Notes: generated by a model from the letters alone, not told the origin. A DNA stretch of 55,856 bases from Gonapodya prolifera JEL478 (GCA_001574975.1 KQ965751.1:182564-238419); one strand, 5' to 3'. Numbered from the stretch's first letter, positions 12,401-27,257 are shown. Numbers and translations: made by a program.

Positions 12401-13477
12401 AAGTATCCGAGGCGCGTTGGGACGAGAAAGGTACCCGTGTAAGCGAGATGGATCGATGGTCGGAGGAGCAGTGGGAGGAGGGGGAGGAGAGACCGCGGAT
12501 GTGGGGGTGGAGTACAAGGAAGGGGAGTATGGGGTTGAAGTTGAAGGTACAGGGGGAGAGAACAGTGGGGGAGTAGCTAGCCCTGCCTTGGGTCCTGGTT
12601 TAAGAGATATTGTGATGAGAGATAGGAGAAAGCCGTGGAGCGCTTGCAGAGCAGGCTTACTCACCGTTCATGTACTGTCCCTCAGCTTCGAACCCGGCAT
12701 TTGAGCTCCTCCCCAATCCTCCCAGCGCTCTGTCGATATCCGCACCGGTGATTTCCTTTCTCTGGTCTCGCTGTGGTTGTGGCACAGCACCACCGAGGCG
12801 CGGGGAAGGCGACGAGCCGTTCAGTTTTGAGGCGGATGGGGCTGGAGACACGGCAGGCGACTTGAAAGCTGCTTCCCGAACAATATCGAGCGTTGACCGC
12901 TGAGCTTCCATCGAAGCAATGACGTGGTCCACAGCGTACTATGTGACGTAGGTGGAATTGTGAGTGGCCAGGCAATCGAGCATGTTCCGCCAGCCACGGC
13001 TTAAATACCTTCTTCACAGCTTCCAGGTTCTTCATGTCTTGTGAGGAGCTTTTCAGCTTTCGCATGACTTCCGTTATGATGCTAAGTACGTTTGGTACCA
13101 AAAGTATGCCAGGAGTTACCCAATGGGGAAACAGAAAGGGTTCGTTGGTGTTTCAAAACGAATTCAATCTGACAGCACGTGGAACACCCACTACATCCCG
13201 CTCAGATTTGCCACGTAAGCACCTTCAGTGTCGCCAACTTTCTCCTTTCTGCGGGCCTGATTCCGCGGGGTTGCGATTCGGAGGGCGAATCGTGCACTCG
13301 TCAGGATGCTCATGTTGCCATCAACCCAGAGAAGCCACCTACGTCCTCAAAAAACTTGGCTGCCTTATTCGCCCAGGCGGTGACAGAGAACTGCTTCGGG
13401 TCGATATGGCGGAATTGGTCTTCAGCTCGCGACACGAGTTCCGCGTTGGAGGGGACCGGTGAGGTAGAGGGCGGCAT
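9411..13477 (-). CDS. Ubiquitin-specific protease with rhodanese domain (Doa4/Ubp5/USP8 type)
   Basis: Cysteine deubiquitinase of the C19 family. Eleven exons join from ATG at 13477 to TAA at 9411-9413. The N terminus (FRHIDPKQFSVTAW, then a helical KSSSQDMKNLEAVKKV) resembles the helical N-terminal region of USP8-type enzymes. An inactive-looking rhodanese domain follows (ILVLDVRPAGEYDVGHI, then HYSLIVYLDSNS and TVMLTGGWEGW); no catalytic Cys loop is evident. A Pro-rich linker leads to the catalytic domain: Cys box TTGLKNMGNTCYMNSTVQCL, then the QDSQEFLAFLMDALHEDLN box, and the His box HFGGLNGGHYTAFVRN with WYNFDDSRV. The C terminus is AAYILFYVRQQ. Domain order matches yeast Doa4, which recovers ubiquitin from cargo at late endosomes. 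The rhodanese exons are joined by the least certain intron, ending CCCGCCAG near 12105. Confidence 0.92.
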
Positions 13478-13770
13478 AGCAGAAGCCACCGAGAGAACCC
13501 GGCGAAGTGGATGGCTGTCTGCGAATCCGGGCCGAAGCTCCCGAGCTGTGAAGTTCTGAAGATTGCGTTGTGTGTTTTGCCGAGAAATTCTGGCGGGGTC
13601 AGCACCCAAGCATCCATCACTGCACCGGGAGCACACGAGCTCGTCGAAGAGCATGTACTTGCTAGCGCCGTGACCCCGATTCGATCCATTTTGTCTCGCG
13701 CAACTCCTTGTACCATGAGAATACATACATTCACTATCCCGAATTACATGTTCTAACCTTTCCATCAACG

Positions 13771-17273
<3,503 letters not shown>

Positions 17274-18359
17274 CACAGAAATGTGACTCGATGGTCTAAG
17301 CGCACGTTGTCCGAGGCGCAGTCTGTGCAGAGAAGCCGCCTCGCAACACGGGGCTTCGGTCAAGCGTTTGAGAGTACAAGAAAGAACTGAAATGTGTAAT
17401 TAATGGCTATCGGATCTATATATACATAGGACTGCTTCGTGTGGTGTTAAACTCAAGGTGACCTTCCGACAGAAACCGCGCTGAAAAAATGAACGTAGTG
17501 GCTGGCATTTGTCTCCACACAGGGACCGAAGTGGTCACGAAGTCTGCGGAACGCAAATCACATTTCAGAGGATGTCAATGGGACAGACAGTGGCCGTCGT
17601 GGAATATCAGGCAAACTCACCCGCCATACGGGAAAGCCTCCACCCAATGAACTCTCCACCAAGACGACTGGCTCCTGCTTCAACTCCATTACGCGTACCC
17701 GAGTTCCTGATCTTCTGTGAGCTCGGTGTATCTTGCGCGAAATGTCGCGCTTGCAACGGAACTCGTAGCCATGACTGTTGCAGTCACAGATTCACATGTT
17801 CGCAGAAGGTAAGCAAGCTGTCGGACAGCAGCACGGTATAATACGACAAGATCATCTATATTGTCCTTCTCGGATGTGTCGTCTTCGCTGGAGTACAATA
17901 CGACAACCTCACGGAGGCAGGGAGGGCACCCTTGCATGATTGCAGAGACAAGGTCGGGCAAGGCACGTCGCTAAAAGCTATCAAGAAATCCCAGTTCGAG
18001 CTTTTCAATGTTGCTGTGGCGCTTAGCCGTCCCATCTGGGGTGCAGAACTGTGACTCGTTGAGGTGCACCGGTTCTCGACATGGAACCGGCAATGAGAAA
18101 ATCGTTATGTCTGACTGCGGGCGGCGTGAACATTGTCGCTGCAAGTATAGACCATTCGGAATTGACGAGTCAATCTCGTGAAATCGTCGGCAGACCGGAG
18201 GGACATGGGTATAGAATGCCCTCCTACCCGCAAGGAGAACCAGAGTGTGAACTCGCTCGGCCATTGCTATCTTCCCTCAAATTCTTCTCTTCTTCTCCCT
18301 CCTCCGCTCGCTTTCCGAGTCGCGACCTGTCCGTGTTGGGTGCATCTGAACTTTTGGCG
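17274..18359. other. Intergenic, no supported gene
   Basis: About 1.1 kb between GFA1 (minus) and a MYND relic (plus). It contains the TATATATA element at 17417-17424 assigned to GFA1. Two minus-strand open frames (17689-17961 and 17971-18264) are adjacent but in unlinked frames, with no domain I recognise. I leave them unannotated. Confidence 0.4.
17417..17424 (-). promoter_or_regulatory. TATA-box candidate for GFA1
   Basis: TATATATA about 145 bp upstream of the GFA1 start codon on the minus strand. Motif match only. Confidence 0.4.
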
Positions 18360-19631
18360 ATGATGGAATCCCGCGACCCCGAACTCACGAAACCCTGGAT
18401 AGCCGCTAGGGATGTCCCTCGAAACCATCCTTTGTATGCGAAGTTGGTGAAGAATGGCTTGCCCGTTTCTTCTCCTCCAGCGTACAACCCGGACCCGGAG
18501 CCCGACGGCCCTGCAGCAGGATCTCTCCCTGTTCCAAAAGAATATGGCCACACACCGAAAAGTCATGTCGGTCCTCCTGGTCAGCACCGTTGGCAGGGGT
18601 CTCGCGAAACACTGTTTGCCTGAAGACGCAAGGGAGTTTGACCCGTGCGACGTCCCATTCTTATCTCATCGTGCGTTTCGGTCGCGTGCCTTCCGCAGGA
18701 TCTTAGTGGAGCCGTCGCTTGGGCTACTTCCCCTTCTTGCTGAGGCGGCAGCACATGACATTCAAAGCCACGTTGATGAGGGATTTACAATTTCGGACCA
18801 GTCCAAACCACATGATTTCATACTTCCAAACGTTTTCGGATGGCTCATCATCTTTCACGTGCTCATGATGGATATGGACAGATACGCAGCTGCGTGGTAC
18901 TGTGACGTCACAGTCACCAACGACCGGTCAAGTAATGAATTGGTTTCGCGCCGTCAAACCTCGCCGTGGTTGCGTCGACGGGTAACCTGCGGGAGTCAAA
19001 CACTCCACTATCCAGAATTGCATGAAGCTCTTCGAGGCCTGGAATAGTCGTGCCGTCCAAGGGGCACGGGAATCGCCACACAAAGTCTCCAGGGAAGTCC
19101 GACTTGTCCAAGCGCTCGACGCAGATGAAGGTCTCGATCTGCCAAGACAGCGTTGCTTTGACGTGGGCGTCGAGGTCGGTGAGGCCAAAGTACTGGATCG
19201 CGGCTCTTTGCAGGGTCGAGTCGATTGGCACCGTTCCGATACCCAAGGTGAAGAATATTTTGCTCCTTTGGCAGCAATTCAAGGCGTCCGTGGCGTCGCT
19301 GGAATTTGCATACGAAATCAAGTTTTCTCACGTCGGTGTTGAGGGAGGTGTCACAGAACGAGCTCGGGAAGAGCCCAAGGATGCCCAGGCATTTGTTCGC
19401 AATCGGCGGGACGAAATTAAAGAACAGTGCTTCGAGATGGTCTGTGCAGCAGTGGGGTGTCGCAACCTCGCTCCAAAGAAGAAGCGCGGGCGGTGCATGA
19501 TGGCCATGTACTGCGACGCTGCGTGCCAGAGAAAACATTGGGCGAGGCATAAAGCGGTGTGTAGGAAGGACTTTTGGAACGTGGATGGCATACTGCCGAC
19601 GGGGGACGGGCATTCAGAGCTGGTGTGGTAA
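18360..19631 (+). pseudogene. MYND zinc-finger protein, frameshifted (family copy A)
   Basis: Member of a local three-copy family. The N-terminal frame reads MMESRDPELTKPW ... HPLYAKLVKNGLP. Homology then continues in another frame with MATHRKVMSVLL and FRSRAFRRILVEPSLGLLP. A third frame holds FAYEIKFS and the MYND finger at the C terminus (VCAAVGCRNL, CMMAMYCDAACQRKHW, RHKAVC, RKDFW). The C-x2-C, C-x3-C and H/C ligands of the finger are all present, so the finger itself is intact. The first frame change, near 18490, could be removed only by a 34-nt intron. That intron would delete the KLVKNG segment, which the other two copies conserve, so I read it as a real frameshift. The TAG at about 19047 needs a second change. 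The central part, 18914-19321, also holds a long minus-strand open frame, which I do not support as a gene. Confidence 0.6.
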
Positions 19632-20031
19632 CTAATGAAATTCCGTGGAGCTCGAGTTCACGCCAGTTGATGTGGATTAGACAAGACGTCCAAGAGCAAA
19701 TCATACGGAGTACACTTAGCAGTTAAGTCTTTAGGTTCAATCATTGATGCTGATACTGTGATTACAAATCCATTTCACAATATTACATAAACCTTGAAAT
19801 GCGCCTCCCATTTTTCAACGACATCAAATATTGAGGCTCATGAGATATATAGATCCAAAGTGTCTCGGCACTGCAAGTACATAAATCCCTGGAGGAGTTG
19901 GTAAATTAAGATCACCGACATCACTGTTTTGAAACAAGCCACTCAACTATGTGCAGCACCCACTCTTCAATCAACCTCGGCAAACCCTTCAGACGCCGCT
20001 TCCTTCGCAATTAGGTAGTGGACTACTTCCG
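19632..20031. other. Intergenic, AT-rich
   Basis: About 400 bp between two decayed genes. It is relatively AT-rich and has no open frame with recognisable content. Confidence 0.4.
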
Positions 20032-20868
20032 TCATCCCATGTTACGAGCCAAGGCAAGTAGGGTCCATCCTTCATGGTCACTATGATTCACATCTGCTCC
20101 TGCTTCAACAAGGCTCTGAATGATGGGAAAACGATTGCTGCGCGGTGTCTTTGAGTGGCTGACACATGCAGTGTGCAAAGCGTCGCAAATGTTCTCGATG
20201 GTTGGACTGGGAACGTTTTCGAAAAGTCGTTCAACAATTCCAACATGACCCTCCCATACAGTAACACCAAGCGCTGAGGTGAAGGAGTCCGTGCCATTTT
20301 GTTTGGACGAGCCCCTTCATTGAGCAGAAGGCAGACAACGTCCTCTACGTTAAGCTTCACAGCCTCACACTGACTCCAACTGTCTTTGGTTGCTCCTCTG
20401 TCGAGAAAGTATTCAACGTGATGAGCTTTCTCTGAAGAAAGCTTCCATCACATCACATACTTCCTCCAAGGGTGTGCGACTGTGTAGCGTACGCCGTCCA
20501 AATCCGCACAAAAACCAACCAAGTAGTCGGCTACATCCAAATGATCTCCCACAAGTGCTGCCATGAGAGGAGTGGACTGGACACATTTCGATTATATGTG
20601 TCACCGAGCGCGGGTCAAAAACGTTCGTTCACAGTGACCTCCCAGATTCGATCAAATGCTTCACTTCGTCAAATTCGCCTTTGTGGCATGCTAGAAGTAA
20701 CTCCAAGGGCAATGTTTGATCTTCAGCAAGGCCATGAAATCCGCAGGTCTCTGCCAAGAACGCAACGCAAGGCATCTCGGCCCCTCAAAGAGCATTGATA
20801 TATGCTGTGTGACCGTCGCTGTCCATCAAACACCCGTCCGCACCCCGCGCCAGAAGACATTTTCATGG
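20032..20868 (-). pseudogene. Ankyrin-repeat gene relic
   Basis: At least five ankyrin-like repeats can be read on the minus strand, in changing frames. From upstream to downstream: GADGCLMDSDGHTAYINA; PLELLLACHKGEFDEVKHLIESG; TPLMAALVGDHLDVADYLV; KAHHVEYFLDRGATKD with VEDVVCLLLNEGARPN; SALGVTVWEGHVGIVERLFENV; and last SLVEAGADVNHSDHEGWTLL. The final frame ends at TGA 20032-20034. Frame breaks occur after INAL, after the LIESG repeat, after the repeat ending HPWRKY, and at GARPN, where one base is missing. Ankyrin repeats mediate protein binding, so no specific role can be given. The upstream end abuts a truncated MYND finger at about 20870, as if the two were joined by rearrangement. Confidence 0.6.
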
Positions 20869-21725
20869 TGAGGTTTGTGCATCCCACCGCCACGCACACT
20901 GATTCGAAGGAGACCCGTTTGAGTTTTTCCCTTCTTAAGTGCAAAGTTTCCAGCATGGAATCGCGATACTTTTACGTAAGCTTCTCATTCCGATGCGAGT
21001 TTATCTCAAAAGCCAATTCCACTGAAAATTGGTCGCAAAAACTCCTCCCAAACTTTATTCACTGCAGGGAGATCGAGGTGGCAGACCCGCTCCAATTCGC
21101 TCAAGGCGAGTTTCAAGCGTTGGTGATTCCTTTTCATGCCAGCGAATCGGATTGCGGTGTCCTCGTCCATATCCATCACAAGTGTCTGACGAATAGTGAT
21201 CAAACTGGAACTGCTGAGAGCATTGGCACGACCTCGCCTTTCCAGTGTAAATTCCCCACCACGAGTCGCGATGTCCCCGAAGATTTTGAAGGCAAATGTC
21301 TCAATTAGACGAGGGAACAGTCCAATTGATGGCTCAAGGATTATCCTGCGAAATGCACGGGAATGCATCGTGCCGTGGAGGAGGAGCGCAGTACCGGTTG
21401 AAACAAACTTGGACGCATCTTCCGAAAGGCAACGGAACGCCAGCTCCTTCCCAAGAGAGCTGCCAAACAGGGCGCTCATAACTTTGCGGCGCGTTGCCAC
21501 ATCCTCTGTACAGGACGGGTTTGACTGTTTCTCTTCCGAAGCGATTCGGTGAAGGATGTCGAGTTTGCCAGGATTCACAAGCTCTTCGTAACGCTGGGTA
21601 TTACCCGGACGGATTGGGCGGCGACCCAGTACTTGGAGAATTCTCCGACGGCCCGCCTGTATCCGTCCTCCTCTGTTTCCGTAGGAGTCTTTTCAGAACG
21701 TGGAAATGGAATATGGTGCGGGTTT
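20868..21725 (-). pseudogene. MYND-family protein relic, truncated finger (family copy B)
   Basis: Minus-strand relative of copies A and C. The N-terminal motif GYRRAVGEFSKYWVAAQSVR is followed, after a one-base loss, by NTQRYEELVNPGKLDIL. In copy C the same place reads CGGGGG where this copy has CGGG. A long intact stretch follows: EDVATRRKVMSALFGSSLGK, FRRIILEPSIGLFPRLIE, and a C-terminal helix ending at a stop near 21006. In another frame SFESVCVAVGCTNLTMK starts the MYND finger but stops after the first two cysteines. The remaining ligands are missing, and the sequence continues into ankyrin-like repeats. A dead gene is the simplest reading. Confidence 0.6.
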
Positions 21726-21878
21726 GGGAGACCACGATGCACTTCCAGGACCGATTGATTTTGACCTCAGCTGGTTGAACTGACCACCCCGACCCCTTCT
21801 TGTTTCATTGCAGCCAGTCCTCAGTGGTCCATGTCCCCCCGCTGAAGTCTCACTCGACAAACGCTACACCAATCGCCG

Positions 21879-24306
21879 ATGGTTTCAGCCAAGGATGGCG
21901 TGGGGAAGCAACGTCCCACGCACAAACCAAACATCCCCTCCACCTTACACACCGCACGAGTCCCAATCACATACCAGGTACGCTCCCTCGTATCTCTCTC
22001 ACCATTTTCCGAGCTTACATACCTCTACACCCCATCACGTCCTCAAATCAACTCACACCAGTCCGAGGACCAAATCCCCATCCTCTTCGTCAACCGCTCG
22101 CGCACGCACGAGCTGGGCCGCAAGCTGCGGAAAGTGTACAAGGCCTCGCCATCGTCTCGCTCACCTGGTGGGCGGAGAGGGAGAGTCGGGGAGGGGCTCG
22201 TGGAGGCAGCCGACGATGAAGAGGGCACGGCCGCGGGCGGCAAGGAGGAGGGGGATGATGTGGACCTTTTGAGTGCGTCACCGAGCTCTAGGCGTAACGA
22301 CGAGCGGTGGAAAAGGACGGGCAGTGGGGGTGCTCTACCACTGGACGGCGACAATGGGCTCTTAGGCGACCCGTCATATTACGACTCACCGACCCGCGCA
22401 CCCCTCCTTGGCCGGTTCCTACACACATTTGCCGACTCGAAACGCAAGACCCCTTCTACCCCGGGTGCGTCTCAATCCCCCGAGTCTGTCAAGCGGGTTC
22501 GGTTCTCGCCGGTTGTCGACGACGCAGCAACGGCGCCCGAGACTCCGACGAAAAAGACGCCGACGAGGGGCAAACACGGTCCAGGTTCCTCGCCGCTATC
22601 GCGGTCTGTGCGCACGCCGCCCGACATTTCCGCCCGCCCGGCATCCGAGGACATGACACCCACGAAACCCACGCGGCGCACCTCATCCCGTCTATCGGGG
22701 GCTGACTCCGGAACTCCCGTCGACGATAATGGAAACGACAATGCGCTGAGCAGGTCCGAACTGTCACGCGAGCGACGCAGGTTACGCAACGAGCGCGTGA
22801 TGACGAGAGCCGGGGTGGGGGGTTCGGATGCTGTCGATGAGGGGAGTGACGAGGAGGAGGACGCAGGGGAGGACAAGGAAAGCGACGAAGACAGCGGAAG
22901 TGACGAGGTGGAGAGCGACGCGGGGTCGGCCGCTGACGAGGAGGAGGAGCGCCGGGCAACCGACGAGGACGAAGACGCCGACTTTATATCGGCCCAACCC
23001 GCACACGAGCAGTACTTCCACCTGTCCGGCCCCTCCTCGACACCCACCAAGAACCGCACATCCAACGCGACCCTCGCGTCCCTCCCCTCGGTCTCCCACG
23101 CCGACTACACCCGCGTCCTCCCCCTCATTCCACCCAAGCATGCACGGGAGCGCACCCGCCTCGTGAATCGGCACACGAGGCAGTTCCCGCATTGGCACCA
23201 TGAGATGCTTCACGGGTTTTCGGTTGCGCTGTATGGGTTCGGATCGAAGCGGGGGCTGCTGAACGAGTTTGCGGAGTATATGGGGAAGGCGTCGGTCAGC
23301 CCCGTGGCCATTTTTAACGCGTTCGAGCGCTGCGTATCCGTTAAGACCCTGGTGGAGGATTTGGTGGACGGGATCTGCCGGGCCCACCTAACGAGCTCTG
23401 GGAAGAAGCTCCCACGAACCCTCCCTGCCCAACTCGCGCTGCTTCGATCCTGGTTCGGGGACAAGCCGGACCCCTCCCTCCCCTACACGCACCTCTATAT
23501 CATCGTGCACAACATCGACGCCCCCGGACTTCGCTCCGACCGCGCGCAGGACGTTCTGTCCCATCTCGCGGCCCTCCCTCGCATACACCTTGCCTGCTCG
23601 GTGGACCACGTGGACGCCGGGCTGCTGTGGGACGGACGGAAACACGCGCGGTTCAGGTTCGCGTGGCATGATTGCGCGACGTTCGAGCCGTACGATGTTG
23701 AGGCGAGGGATGTGGTCGGGTCGTTGGGCGTGGTGGCGCCAGAGGTCGGCGCCGGTGGCAAAGGGTTGAAAGGGTTGGTGTGGGTGATGAGGAGTTTGCA
23801 GGCGAATGTGAGGAGGATTTTTGGAGTCGCGGTGAAGGCGATGATGGAAAGGATGGACGGTGGAGATGGGAGTGGTGGTGGAGAAAAGCGCGACGGGGAT
23901 GAGGTGAGCGGGGCTTTTTGTGTGGGTGTTTGGGTGTGGAGCTGACGTGCCCTCACCTCGCAAGGATCACGAAGCACCCGATGATGACTCGGACGACTCG
24001 GACGACCAACAGTCCAAAAAGCGCCCCAACTCGCGCCGCCCCGGGCGTCCCGGAGCATCTTCCTCCTCCTCCGCCTTGACGCACCAACCCCCGTCATTCG
24101 CGATTCCCTTCTCGGACCTGTTCAGTCTGTGCCGTGACCAGTTCCTCGCCTCGTCCGAACAGACTTTTCGCACGCAGCTCAGGGAGTTTCTGGACCACGG
24201 GCTGCTCAGAGTCGGGCGGGGTGTCGGTGGGGCAGAGGTTGTGTGGGTCCCAGCGGGGAGGAAGGAGTTGGAGAAAGTGGAGGGCGTCGTGAAAGAGATG
24301 GGGTGA
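21879..24306 (+). CDS. ORC2: Origin recognition complex subunit 2
   Basis: Nuclear replication-initiation subunit. Exons 21879-21977, 22062-23903 and 23965-24306. The N-terminal half is disordered, with basic Ser/Pro-rich stretches and two acidic runs (for example EEDAGEDKESDEDSG). The conserved ORC2 core includes HEMLHGFSVALYGFGSKRGLL, THLYIIVHNIDAPGLRSDRA, and FRFAWHDCATFEPYD. After the second intron an acidic/basic linker is followed by the C-terminal winged-helix part (SFAIPFSDLFSLCRDQF ... LREFLDHGLLRV). The first intron (84 nt, donor GTACGC) is stop-free and a multiple of three, so retention would keep the frame. The acceptor of intron 2 is CGCAAG. The start is the first ATG in the frame; an upstream start is not excluded. 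Confidence 0.93.
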
Positions 24307-24409
24307 GGAGTGGAAGTGGGGTTTGTTATTTATTAAAAGTGTCAACTTGTCGTGTTGTTACTACGATTGATTACAGTCGGCAAGTTTAGTGTTGTTTGTT
24401 CGCACAAAC

Positions 24410-25834
24410 ATGTCGATCACGCAGCTTCCCCCAGAGGTCCTACTGAACATCTTCCTCAATCTTCCGCCACTCGAGTTCTTCGGCTCGGTCGCCCCCGTCT
24501 GTCGTCACTGGAGCGAAATCACACGAACTGCGCTCAGTGAAGACGGCAAAATCCCCGTGGAAGTCGGTCTCATCGTGTCGGCCTTTGTACACTACAGCGA
24601 ACCGGTCACGGCGAAAGTTTCGAGACTTTTTGGCCGGTTCAAAGTTGTCAGGGGCGTCGTTGGCGGCGTCGTTACAGGCGAAAGTCCCCCACTGAACACT
24701 ATCTTACCTGCCCTTACCACCACGAAGCTGGTGATCGCCAATGTATCACTCAGAATACCCTCACGTCTAGTGCGCACAACTCCCGTATTCACCAACCTCG
24801 CTCTTGTTGTCGACAATGCCGCCACTTGTTCCAATTGGAAATACCGGCTCATAAGGCGCGGTTTGGAACCGGTTCTGACAGCGGTAGACGTCGCTTCGGC
24901 TACTAAGCTCGTCGCAAACAATGCGGGTGGATTGATTGTGGGGTTTACGTGGGAGTTAACAGCGAGGTTTGCCTTAAGGACAGTGAAGCTTCGCCTCGAC
25001 CTCATAACAACCTGGATACGGGACGGCTTGCTTCCAGTCCATTCCGTAATAGACGCCACCGTATACTGGATAACCGCAACTCGGTCCGCGGAGCCTGTTT
25101 TCATTGACCTGTTTGTAGCATTCCCCAATTTACAAAAGCTCCACTTGGGGAGTAACTACGACGACACTGACAACACGAAGCTACTCCAGGCTGTAGCAGA
25201 CTACGGGAACTTCTCAGCTCCAGAGTCACTTGTTCAGCTTCAAACCCGCGGATTCAACCACCACCTGCCCGCCCCATCGTGGCTCATGGTACTGGCGCAA
25301 CTACTGACTAGATTCCCAAATTTGACTACCCTTGGGGACTTGGTCCTCTTCGACGATACCAACGAGCACTGGAATGGTCTTGCTGTAACAATTCCCCAGC
25401 ATGTTTTCCCTTCCTTTGCGTTTCCACCCGGTACTTCAAACGGTTGGGCACACCCCCGCATTCGTAACCTCGGTGTTGCGATCTTCCCTCGGTGGTCTGG
25501 TAACGACATGTGTGATACTGTCGTACTATCGTCGTTCGCTTCTGTGGTGGCGCGATACTTCCCAGCGGTGGAATCTCTGTCCTTCACGTTTATGCTTCCA
25601 GTACCCTTCAAACCTCTCTCGAACGTTCCGGGCGTCTTAAAAGCGTGGGAAGAGGTAGTTACCGTGCTCCCTGCGAACAGGATCAACTTTGTTGGCGAAA
25701 ACGTAGGACTTTTGTTGCGGAATGGGGAGGGAGTCGACGTGCAAGTTGCGGATACTTGGCGACTTTTTTTCGAAGGCATACGGAGGATTGGGGATCGAAT
25801 AGGCAAGAAGGTGGAGGCTGATGGAGAGTTTTGA
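24410..25834 (+). CDS. F-box protein, single exon
   Basis: An N-terminal F-box (ITQLPPEVLLNIFLNLPPLE, then FFGSVAPVCRHWSEITR) would dock to Skp1 in an SCF ubiquitin ligase. The rest, about 420 residues, is a Leu-rich repeat-like substrate region with hydrophobic periodicity but no clear repeat consensus, ending KVEADGEF. The start is taken at 24410, directly before the F-box; an in-frame ATG at 24389 would add seven residues. It is intronless, unlike most neighbours. The next 1.4 kb holds a broken tandem copy. The target is unknown. Confidence 0.82.
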   Translation: MSITQLPPEVLLNIFLNLPPLEFFGSVAPVCRHWSEITRTALSEDGKIPVEVGLIVSAFVHYSEPVTAKVSRLFGRFKVVRGVVGGVVTGESPPLNTILPALTTTKLVIANVSLRIPSRLVRTTPVFTNLALVVDNAATCSNWKYRLIRRGLEPVLTAVDVASATKLVANNAGGLIVGFTWELTARFALRTVKLRLDLITTWIRDGLLPVHSVIDATVYWITATRSAEPVFIDLFVAFPNLQKLHLGSNYDDTDNTKLLQAVADYGNFSAPESLVQLQTRGFNHHLPAPSWLMVLAQLLTRFPNLTTLGDLVLFDDTNEHWNGLAVTIPQHVFPSFAFPPGTSNGWAHPRIRNLGVAIFPRWSGNDMCDTVVLSSFASVVARYFPAVESLSFTFMLPVPFKPLSNVPGVLKAWEEVVTVLPANRINFVGENVGLLLRNGEGVDVQVADTWRLFFEGIRRIGDRIGKKVEADGEF

Positions 25835-25871
25835 TTGGTCTATGATAAATATACTGCTCCAACGCATAAAC

Positions 25872-27257
25872 ATGTCGATCGCGCAGCTTCCCCCGGAGCT
25901 CCTCCTCCAATCTTTTTCCACCTCTCTCCTCTTGAATTTTTCGGCTCTGTCGCGCCCGTCTGCCGCCACTGGGACGAAGTCACGCGATAGGTGCTCCCGA
26001 GGATTTCCGTTGAAGTCGCTCTCACCGTGTCTGACCTCATGCACGACAAGCTACCCGTAACAGCGGTCGTGACGAGGCCCTTCAAACGATTCAAGCTCGT
26101 GAGGGGCGTCGTTGGCGGCGAATACGACCCACACCGTCGGCATGACCCGCAACGAAGCTCGCGATCGCCAAAATATCGCAATTCGTTCCCTCCCACCTCC
26201 TCCACACAACCCCCATTTCTACGAACCTCGCTCGCGTGGTGGAGGACGCCACGATCCGCACCGCGCCTCGCGTCCGACTCATTCGGCGAGGTTTGGACCC
26301 AGTCCCCACCGCGGTGGACGTCATGGCGGTCAATAACCCCGTCGTGAGCAATGCCGGTGGCTCCCTTGTGGGGTTTGCCAGGCAGTTTTCGGCGAGGTTT
26401 TCGTTGAGGACGGTCATGTTCAGTTTGGACCTGATTACAACTTGGATTCGGGATGGTTTACCGCCAGTCCATTCCGTAGTGGACGCGACCATATACTGGA
26501 TAATCGCATCTCGTTCCTCGGAGCTTGTTTTCGTGGACCCATTCGTTGTGCTCCCAAACCTCCGGAATCTCCGCTTAGGCACCTACCAAGATAGCCACAA
26601 CACAAAGCTGCTCCTAGGCTGTGGCAGACTACGAGCACTTTTCGGCTCCAGAATCCCTCGTGCGGCTGCAAACACATGGGTTCAACTGCCACCTGCCTAC
26701 CCCATCCTGGCCTATCGTCCTGGCGCAGCTACTTTCACGGTTCCCAAACGTCACTGGACTTGTGAGTTGGTTATCTTCGATGATAGCAGTGATCATAGGG
26801 GTGTCCTTGCGGCAGTAGCACCCGAGCTTCTCGTCCCTGATTTACGATTGCACCCACTGCAAAAGGTTGGGTTCACGAACACATCCGGGACCGCAGCGTT
26901 GCCATCTGCCCGCGATGGTACCGCAACGACATGGGTTCCACTTCTCGTCTGGCTTTGTTTTCCCATACTGTGGCGCGATACTTCCGAGCGGTGGAATCGG
27001 TTTCGTTCAGACTTTCCCTTCAGTCTCTATTCAAACCGCTATTCGACGTTCAGGGCGCAATCGCAGCGTGGGACGAGGTCCTCAGTGTCCTCCCTGCCAA
27101 ACGGATCACCTTCGTGGGGGACCACGTCGAGCTCTTGTAGTGAAAAAACGGGAAGGGCGTCGCGAGGCAAGTTTGGATACTTGGCACTATTTTTCTACGC
27201 TATTGAGGGGATTGGATTTAGACTGGCAAGAAGGTGGAGGTTGGCAAAGAGTTTTGA
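25872..27257 (+). pseudogene. Broken tandem duplicate of the adjacent F-box gene
   Basis: It aligns with 24410-25834 over its full length, starting MSIAQLPPELLL. One base is lost right after that, so FFHLSPLEFFGSVAPVCRHW falls in a second frame. An in-frame TAG follows VTR, where TALSEDGK of the intact copy is deleted. Later blocks FKRFKLVRGVVGG, RLIRRGLDPVPTAVDVMAVN, LDLITTWIRDGLPPVHSV and FVDPFVVLPNLRNLRLG match the parent, but in shifting frames. The tail FFYAIEGIGFRLARRWRLA matches the parent's C terminus. There are multiple independent disablements, so this is a pseudogene. Confidence 0.88.

Noticed and set aside
17689-18264. Two adjacent minus-strand open frames, possibly a small gene
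   Set aside because: The frames do not join through a convincing intron, and neither has a recognisable motif.
18470-18503. 34-nt GT-AG intron that would restore the frame of MYND copy A
   Set aside because: It would remove the KLVKNG segment that the other two family copies keep, so a frameshift is the better reading.
18914-19321. Minus-strand open frame of 135 codons inside MYND copy A
   Set aside because: It reads rather protein-like, but lies antisense to a region the MYND family needs on the plus strand and shows no recognised domain. I could not exclude it fully.
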